Made by a program: the position numbers and the translations under genes
Shown here: piece after piece, positions 4,063 to 8,372 of the stretch
Layout: every line of letters begins with the position of its first letter
Position numbering within the stretch: position 1 is the first letter of the stretch
The notes under the pieces: generated by a model
Database searches by the model: none
What the model was told of the DNA's origin: nothing
What the model saw: the letters and a program-made list of their open reading frames with translations, nothing else
Assembly (NCBI GenBank): GCA_937898535.1
Contig: CALDKP010000305.1
Coordinates: forward strand, 1-8,372
DNA from: an uncultured Sphingomonadales bacterium
GTDB taxonomy: Bacteria > Pseudomonadota > Alphaproteobacteria > Sphingomonadales > Sphingomonadaceae
Direction: 5' to 3'
Length of the DNA: 8,372 bases

Positions 4063-6099
4063 TTATTGGGGTTCGCGAAGGCCCTCTTCGTCGCGTGACG
4101 ATCTGGGTTCACGGCGCCCTATAGCGCGTTCGATAAATGCGTCATCCAAAGGTTCGGGTTCAGTCGCTGGCATTGCACCGGGATCGTCAAGCGCAGGGTC
4201 CCCCTCAATCGGCATGCCGTTTTCGTCGAGCAGCAATCCACCTTCCCCTTCACCAAGCAAAAGCTCTTCGCCCTCTAATTGTTCGGGGAAGGTTACTTCA
4301 GTCGCAAAATTTTCAACGGGTCGGCCGGACACTGCAACCCGCATATAGGCTGCCCAAGCTTGCGCTGGCGCACGGCCGCCTTCTAATCCGCCGATCGAGC
4401 GCGCATCGTCGCGGCCCATCCAGACGCCTGTTGTCAAACCACTCGAAAATCCAAGGAACCATCCGTCCTTGTTGCTTGTCGTGGTGCCTGTCTTTCCTGC
4501 GACGGGACGGCCGATATTGGCGGCCCGGCCCGTACCCGTTGCAACCGCCGTCTGCATGAGATCCGTCATGGCGGCGGCGACCCAATCTTCCACCAATTGC
4601 GAGGATTTAGCGGGCTTTGCTGTATATAAAATCTCGCCGTCAATGGTGGTGACTTTGGAGATACCATAAGGGGTAATGCTGCGGCCATTGGCACCCACGG
4701 ATGCAAATGCCTGCGTCATGTCGATAACGCGCGTCTCGGATGTCCCAAGTACCATGGAAGGCCGCGTGTTGATGGGTGTCGAAATGCCGAAACGGCGTGC
4801 CATGTTGGCAATGCTGCTGGTGCCAACTTCTTGCCCCAATTGCGCCGCAACCGTATTTTTCGAATAGGCAAATGCCGTTCGCAGTGAAATTTCACCGGCG
4901 TAATTTCCGTTGCTGTTTTTGGGCTGCCAGCCTTCGATTTCAACGGCCTTATCTTCGACCATATCTTCAGGACGGAACCCGGCTTCCAACGCGGCAAGGT
5001 AGACGAACAATTTCCAAGCCGAGCCTGGTTGCCGGACTGCGGTAACCGCACGGTTATAATTGCTGGTTACATAATCGGTGCCGCCAACCATGGCTTTCAC
5101 GGCACCATCGCGATCAATCGACACCAGCGCACCTTGTGCACCGCGCGGAGCGTTTGCCGCTATCGCCGCCGTTGCTGCACGCTGCATTCTCAGATCAAGC
5201 GTGGTCCAAACATCAATGGGCTTCTCGGTCTCGTCGATCAGGCTGTCCAATTGTGGCAAAACCCAATCGGTGAAATAGCGCACGCTATCTTGCGGTTGCT
5301 GTTTCGCCATTTTCACGTCAGCCGGTTTCACCTCTGCGGCTTCGGCAGCCGAGATCATCCCGGCGTCCTGCATGACTCCGACGACCACCGTTGCGCGATC
5401 AATCGCAGCCTGTGCATCTGCCGTTGGCGAATAATGCGATGGCGCCTTTACAAGGCCTGCAATGATGGCGGCTTCGGCGACGCTCAGCTCTTCCGCGCCA
5501 TGATCGAAGAATTTCCGGCTCGCCGCATCAACACCATAAGCACCGCCGCCGAAATAGACCTTGTTCAGATATAATTCGAGTATCTGGTCCTTCGAGAATT
5601 TCGTTTCCATCGCCAGCGCAAGGATGACCTCGCGGATTTTGCGCCCGAATTCCTTGTTGCTGTTCAGGTAAATGTTGCGGGCCAGCTGCTGCGTGATCGT
5701 TGATCCACCTTGGGTCCAGCGCCCATCAATTGCGCGCACGTAAAGCGACCGCGTGATCCCAATAGGGTCGACACCCGGGTGGATATAATAGCGCCGGTCT
5801 TCAACCGCGACCATCGCGTCCTTCATTTCAGATGGCAGCTGGTTAATGCTCAGCCATCGGCCGAAACTTGGGCCAAGTGATTGGATAACTGTGCCATCGG
5901 CAGCACGGACGCGGATCATCTGGCCGTTGGGCGATGCCTTTAAATCTTCAAAACTGTCGATTTCGCCGCGGGCGATGGCCACAAAAATGCCCAATACCAT
6001 GACGCCAAGCAGCGCCGCGATGACGCCGCCTTTGATGATACGTAAAATCCACGTTCCCATTGGGCGACGTTCTTTCGAAATTTTGCGCGCGCGTGCCAT
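4063..6099 (-). CDS. Class A penicillin-binding protein (PBP1A family, bifunctional transglycosylase/transpeptidase)
   Basis: Class A PBPs polymerise lipid II into glycan strands and cross-link the peptides on the periplasmic face of the inner membrane. The 678-residue product has a basic cytoplasmic start, one membrane segment (about 17-43), then a GT51 glycosyltransferase domain with catalytic E100 in VEDRRYYIHPGVD, GGSTITQQLARN (131-142) and E157 in KIREVIL. The transpeptidase domain has S360-A-W-K363 (nucleophile serine in RQPGSAWK), S413-K-N415 and K536-T-G538. All active-site motifs are present. It is shorter than the ~800-residue MrcA/PBP1a and ends in an unusual acidic tail (about 603-655, rich in E, D, G, P) followed by a charged end. 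Start ATG has no clear Shine-Dalgarno. It lies 45 bases downstream of msrB on the same strand and is probably co-transcribed with it. Confidence 0.94.
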   Translation of the reverse strand: MARARKISKERRPMGTWILRIIKGGVIAALLGVMVLGIFVAIARGEIDSFEDLKASPNGQMIRVRAADGTVIQSLGPSFGRWLSINQLPSEMKDAMVAVEDRRYYIHPGVDPIGITRSLYVRAIDGRWTQGGSTITQQLARNIYLNSNKEFGRKIREVILALAMETKFSKDQILELYLNKVYFGGGAYGVDAASRKFFDHGAEELSVAEAAIIAGLVKAPSHYSPTADAQAAIDRATVVVGVMQDAGMISAAEAAEVKPADVKMAKQQPQDSVRYFTDWVLPQLDSLIDETEKPIDVWTTLDLRMQRAATAAIAANAPRGAQGALVSIDRDGAVKAMVGGTDYVTSNYNRAVTAVRQPGSAWKLFVYLAALEAGFRPEDMVEDKAVEIEGWQPKNSNGNYAGEISLRTAFAYSKNTVAAQLGQEVGTSSIANMARRFGISTPINTRPSMVLGTSETRVIDMTQAFASVGANGRSITPYGISKVTTIDGEILYTAKPAKSSQLVEDWVAAAMTDLMQTAVATGTGRAANIGRPVAGKTGTTTSNKDGWFLGFSSGLTTGVWMGRDDARSIGGLEGGRAPAQAWAAYMRVAVSGRPVENFATEVTFPEQLEGEELLLGEGEGGLLLDENGMPIEGDPALDDPGAMPATEPEPLDDAFIERAIGRREPRSSRDEEGLREPQ

Positions 6100-6144
6100 T
6101 GCGCAGGGTGTTAATGGGTCGCGGACTCGCCGACAAGCGCGTTC

Positions 6145-6537
6145 TTATTCGGGGTCGAATGTCAGCGCTGCGCTGTTGATGCAGTAGCGCAGCCCGGTTG
6201 GCCCGGGACCATCGGGAAATACATGCCCCAAATGCCCTTCACACGCCGCACAACGCACCTCGGTGCGGACCATGCCGTGCGAGACATCGGTATGCTCATC
6301 AATGGCTGCACCGTCCGTAGGCGCGGTAAAGCTTGGCCAACCCGAACCGCTGTCAAATTTGGTATCCGATGCGAACAAGGTCGTACCGCATCCAGCGCAG
6401 CGGAATTCGCCATCGCGCTTTTCATCGGTCAATTTACCCGCAAAGGCTCGTTCGGTTCCAGCCTCACGCAGAACATGATATTGGACCGGGTCCAATTCTG
6501 CGCGCCACTCGGCTTCGGACTTGATAATTTTTTCCAT
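6145..6537 (-). CDS. msrB: Peptide-methionine (R)-S-oxide reductase MsrB
   Basis: MsrB reduces the R-epimer of methionine sulfoxide in oxidised proteins. The 130-residue product has the full fold: zinc ligands C47-x2-C50 (CAGC) and C96-x2-C99 (CAAC), the FDSGSGWPSF motif (61-70), GHLGHVFPDGP (101-111), and the catalytic C119 in RYCINSAAL. In many MsrBs the middle of DSGxGWPSF is the resolving cysteine; here it is S65, so recycling would need another cysteine or direct reduction by thioredoxin. There is no signal peptide, so it is cytoplasmic. The start at 6537 is chosen because AAAGG (6545-6549, minus strand) sits seven bases upstream and the protein then begins MEKIIKSEAEW as in homologues; upstream in-frame ATGs at 6588 and 6579 lack support. 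Divergent from the DUF4402 gene. Confidence 0.94.
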   Translation of the reverse strand: MEKIIKSEAEWRAELDPVQYHVLREAGTERAFAGKLTDEKRDGEFRCAGCGTTLFASDTKFDSGSGWPSFTAPTDGAAIDEHTDVSHGMVRTEVRCAACEGHLGHVFPDGPGPTGLRYCINSAALTFDPE

Positions 6538-6630
6538 AAAACGGCCTTTCGTTGATGCGAATGTGGGCCTGTTTGCCATCGGGTTCAAGAGCCCAGTTTA
6601 ACAGATATTTTACCATGTTTGACCTATGTC
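6538..6630. promoter_or_regulatory. Divergent intergenic region of msrB and the DUF4402 gene
   Basis: This 93-base stretch must carry the promoters for both msrB (minus) and the DUF4402 gene (plus). On the minus strand I see TTGAAC followed after 17 bases by CACATT, a weak -35/-10 pair for msrB, and further upstream TAAAAT without a good -35. No convincing plus-strand promoter or Shine-Dalgarno for the DUF4402 gene is visible. The region is AT-richer than its surroundings around 6596-6620. Confidence 0.3.
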
Positions 6631-7170
6631 ATGCAGGCTATGACAAGACCAGGTCGTAAGCTGCGCGCTGTGGGGGCGTTGGGGCTATTGCCGTTGCTGC
6701 TCGCAGCGGGTGAGGGAGGCTGTCTGCTGTGCGCAGGCGGCGCGCCAACTGCATTGACCGAAACCGATCACAGCGTGCCGCTTTCCATCGAAATCACAAC
6801 GAAATTGGACTTTAGCCGCGCCGCTTTGCCGGCTTCGGGGGGCGGCCAAATCGAACTCGATCCGCAAAGCGGAAACAAGCGCGTTGGCGGCGGAATGGTC
6901 GACTTGGGCGGAGCCGCTTTGGTAGGAACAGCTATCGTCACCGGTGAGCCCGGACGCGCCGTTCGTATCGATATGCCCAGCAGCGCGCGCATGACATCGG
7001 CGGCAGGTGGCGTTGTTGAAATCATTGGCCTGCGCACCAACTTGTTCGGCGCATCACGTCTTGATTCCACAGGGCGGCTGGAATTTTCATTTGGCGGCAC
7101 GTTGGTTGTGCGGGGGAATGTCGCTGGCACATTCCGCGCGCGCATTCCCATCACTGCGCAATATCAGTAA
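6631..7170 (+). CDS. Secreted DUF4402-domain protein
   Basis: The product (179 residues from this ATG) has a signal peptide: basic start (TRPGRKLR) and a hydrophobic run VGALGLLPLLLAA, then a C-x2-C pair in GGCLLCAGG just after the likely cleavage region. The rest matches the DUF4402 pattern as I know it: PLSIEITTKLDFSRAAL, a short IELDPQSGNKR segment, VTGEPGRAVRIDMPSS, LDSTGRLEFSFGGTLVVRG and a final beta-strand ending ITAQYQ. The family is all-beta, exported, and of unknown function; some members sit near pilus or adhesin genes, but none is seen here. EGGC is not a good lipobox because of the glutamate. The start is uncertain: ATG 6631, ATG 6640 and TTG 6619 are all in frame and none has a Shine-Dalgarno. 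Its stop abuts that of holA. Confidence 0.82.
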   Translation: MQAMTRPGRKLRAVGALGLLPLLLAAGEGGCLLCAGGAPTALTETDHSVPLSIEITTKLDFSRAALPASGGGQIELDPQSGNKRVGGGMVDLGGAALVGTAIVTGEPGRAVRIDMPSSARMTSAAGGVVEIIGLRTNLFGASRLDSTGRLEFSFGGTLVVRGNVAGTFRARIPITAQYQ

Positions 7171-8193
7171 TCAGGCGCGGCGCGATGCTGCACGCGCAAT
7201 ACGGACAAGCTCTTCTTCCAATATCGTGCCAGCCAGTCCATCGCGGACATGCATAAGCTTGGATTCCACCTCAAGCAGATGGCTGTTCAATCCCGCAAGC
7301 CGCACCGATGGCCAGCGCGCAAGTTGCTGCGCGTAGTTGTCGGCGTCTTTCCAGAATATCGAACGGGTCGCTTTGACTACTGCCCCGGGGTTCGAACCAT
7401 TGTCGACCTTTGCGCGCATAGAAGCGAGCAATGTTACCCGCCGCTGCATTGCGCGGATGATGCGGATGGCATCGACCCCCATGTCACGCGCGGCGACAAG
7501 TTCACGCCCCGTCCCCCGCAAATCGCCGCCCATGACTTGATGGATGAGGCCATTGATATTTTCCTCGCCCGTTTCCGCGGACAAGGCTTCGAATATGGGG
7601 ACTTCAACCGTCGCCGGGCGTTGCGGTGACGAATCATGATATAAGGACAGCTTTTCGATTTCAGCCTGCGCCAGTTTCCGGTCCTGACCCGTGTAGCGCG
7701 CAATCCGTGCGGCCAGTGGCCGGTCAATCTTCAGCCCCATGGTGGCTGCGTATGCCATTACGGCGGCTGCAGCATCGCCTTCCTCAGGCAGATAACAAAT
7801 ATGCACCATCGCGCGCGGGTGGGCTTCGACAAGCTTGCGCAACTTGCTTGCCTTGGTCAGATTGCCTGCGGTCGCGATGACCGGATTGGCTTCGCCTTCA
7901 AGGGCGAGCAGGTTTTCGACGGCGGCAACGCCTTCTTCCCGGCGGAAGTTCAGCCGGATGTGGCGCTTATCGCCGAATAATGACAGCGCCGACGCCTCGT
8001 CCGCCAGAAGCGCGGGGTCATTACGAATACGGTCGCTATCGATATCGATCCGTTCGGAACCCGTCAGCGCCGCGGACATTTGCGATGCAATGTCCGCGGC
8101 GGCCGATTCATCCTGCCCAAAAATGAAAAACAGCCGGATTTCCGGACGTGTGCCAATCGCACTTATAAAGCTGCGTTCTTTTGCGTTGCTCAT
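7171..8193 (-). CDS. holA: DNA polymerase III subunit delta
   Basis: Delta is the clamp-loader subunit that opens the beta sliding clamp during replication. The 340-residue product has the size and pattern of HolA: an N-terminal AAA+-like fold without a true P-loop (LFFIFGQDES, 21-30), a middle stretch with LSLFGDKRHIRLNF followed by NPVIATAGNLTKASKLRKL, IARYTGQDRKLAQAEIEKL in the lid region, and a C-terminal helical collar domain (NINGLIHQVMGGDLRGTGREL onward, with ARWPSVRLAGLNSHLLEVESKL near the end). The ATG overlaps the lptE stop as ATGA, implying translational coupling; there is no separate Shine-Dalgarno. The lptE-holA order is common in proteobacteria. Its TGA lies directly against the TAA of the DUF4402 gene on the opposite strand. 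Confidence 0.93.
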   Translation of the reverse strand: MSNAKERSFISAIGTRPEIRLFFIFGQDESAAADIASQMSAALTGSERIDIDSDRIRNDPALLADEASALSLFGDKRHIRLNFRREEGVAAVENLLALEGEANPVIATAGNLTKASKLRKLVEAHPRAMVHICYLPEEGDAAAAVMAYAATMGLKIDRPLAARIARYTGQDRKLAQAEIEKLSLYHDSSPQRPATVEVPIFEALSAETGEENINGLIHQVMGGDLRGTGRELVAARDMGVDAIRIIRAMQRRVTLLASMRAKVDNGSNPGAVVKATRSIFWKDADNYAQQLARWPSVRLAGLNSHLLEVESKLMHVRDGLAGTILEEELVRIARAASRRA

Positions 8194-8372
8194 TCGCCGC
8201 GGGCGTAGATTGAAAGCCGGGTGACAATCTGATCCGCAACCTTCTGCGTCAGATTCTCCAGCGCGCTGTTTTCACCAGCGATGGTGGCATATTCCGAACC
8301 GGCGACGTCGATGCCTGCGTCGGACCCTGCGGTTGCATCAAGCACGGTTTCACCGGTCGCGACGGAGATCAG
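8190..8372 (-). CDS. lptE: LPS assembly lipoprotein LptE, C-terminal part (runs off window)
   Basis: LptE is the outer-membrane lipoprotein plug of the LptD translocon that inserts lipopolysaccharide in the outer leaflet. Only the last 60 residues lie in the window; the frame is open to the right edge. Visible features are LISVATGETVLDATAG, then SEYATIAGENSALENL and TQKVADQIVTRLSIYARGE, the amphipathic end typical of the LptE/RlpB family in alphaproteobacteria. The TGA stop overlaps the holA ATG by four bases (ATGA). leuS is the expected upstream neighbour but is outside the window. Confidence 0.85.
   Translation of the reverse strand: MISVATGETVLDATAGSDAGIDVAGSEYATIAGENSALENLTQKVADQIVTRLSIYARGE

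Noticed and set aside
4058..4074. GAACC/GGTTC hairpin between the crp-like and PBP stops
   Set aside because: Only 5 bp with no T-run on either strand; too weak to call a terminator.
5029..5574. 181-residue plus-strand frame opposite the PBP gene
   Set aside because: It is a shadow of the glycosyltransferase/transpeptidase coding strand, with no start signal and no domain.
6615..6659. 14-codon upstream reading frame (ATG 6615) overlapping the DUF4402 start
   Set aside because: There is no Shine-Dalgarno and it is too short to judge; could be chance.

Overview
The window is an end-of-contig fragment of an alphaproteobacterial chromosome, most likely from a member of the Sphingomonadales. The evidence is the gene order ftsK-lolA-xthA, the lptE-holA overlap, a DUF4402 envelope protein of the kind common in sphingomonads, a long GTP cyclohydrolase II with a degenerate RibB-like N-terminus, and a moderately GC-rich, even codon usage. 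Nothing suggests a plasmid, phage or insertion sequence. The taxonomic call rests on remembered family features and was not checked by search.

Bases 1-40 are not biological. They are an Illumina TruSeq index/read-2 adapter, and the first six bases match the reverse complement of index 10. Genomic DNA starts at about base 41, inside the last third of ftsK. Any protein beginning MCSSDL here is an adapter-genome chimera.

Left part, plus strand: the 3' end of ftsK (DNA translocase, gamma domain intact); a 9-bp inverted repeat next to the lolA ribosome binding site; lolA (periplasmic lipoprotein carrier); then a 286-base gap. The gap holds a perfect TATAAT, a cluster of TGAAC/GTTCA half-sites just upstream of it, a predicted stem-loop with a C-rich loop, and a strong Rho-independent terminator. 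Together these look like a free-standing small RNA gene of about 130 nt. xthA (exonuclease III) follows, overlapping ribA by a TTGA junction, and then, after a nested inverted repeat, a Crp/Fnr-family regulator.

Middle and right part, mostly minus strand: a class A penicillin-binding protein converges on the crp-like gene with 3 bases between the stops. It is preceded by msrB (methionine-R-sulfoxide reductase), probably in the same transcript. Divergent from msrB, on the plus strand, is a secreted DUF4402 protein whose stop codon abuts the stop of holA (DNA polymerase III delta) on the minus strand. holA overlaps the end of lptE, which runs off the right edge.

The genes are mostly housekeeping: chromosome segregation, DNA repair, replication clamp loading, riboflavin synthesis, peptidoglycan synthesis, lipoprotein and LPS transport, and oxidative protein repair. 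The most promising undescribed element is the candidate small RNA at 1283-1413 with its possible operator. I found no defence system, CRISPR array, tRNA, rRNA or mobile element.
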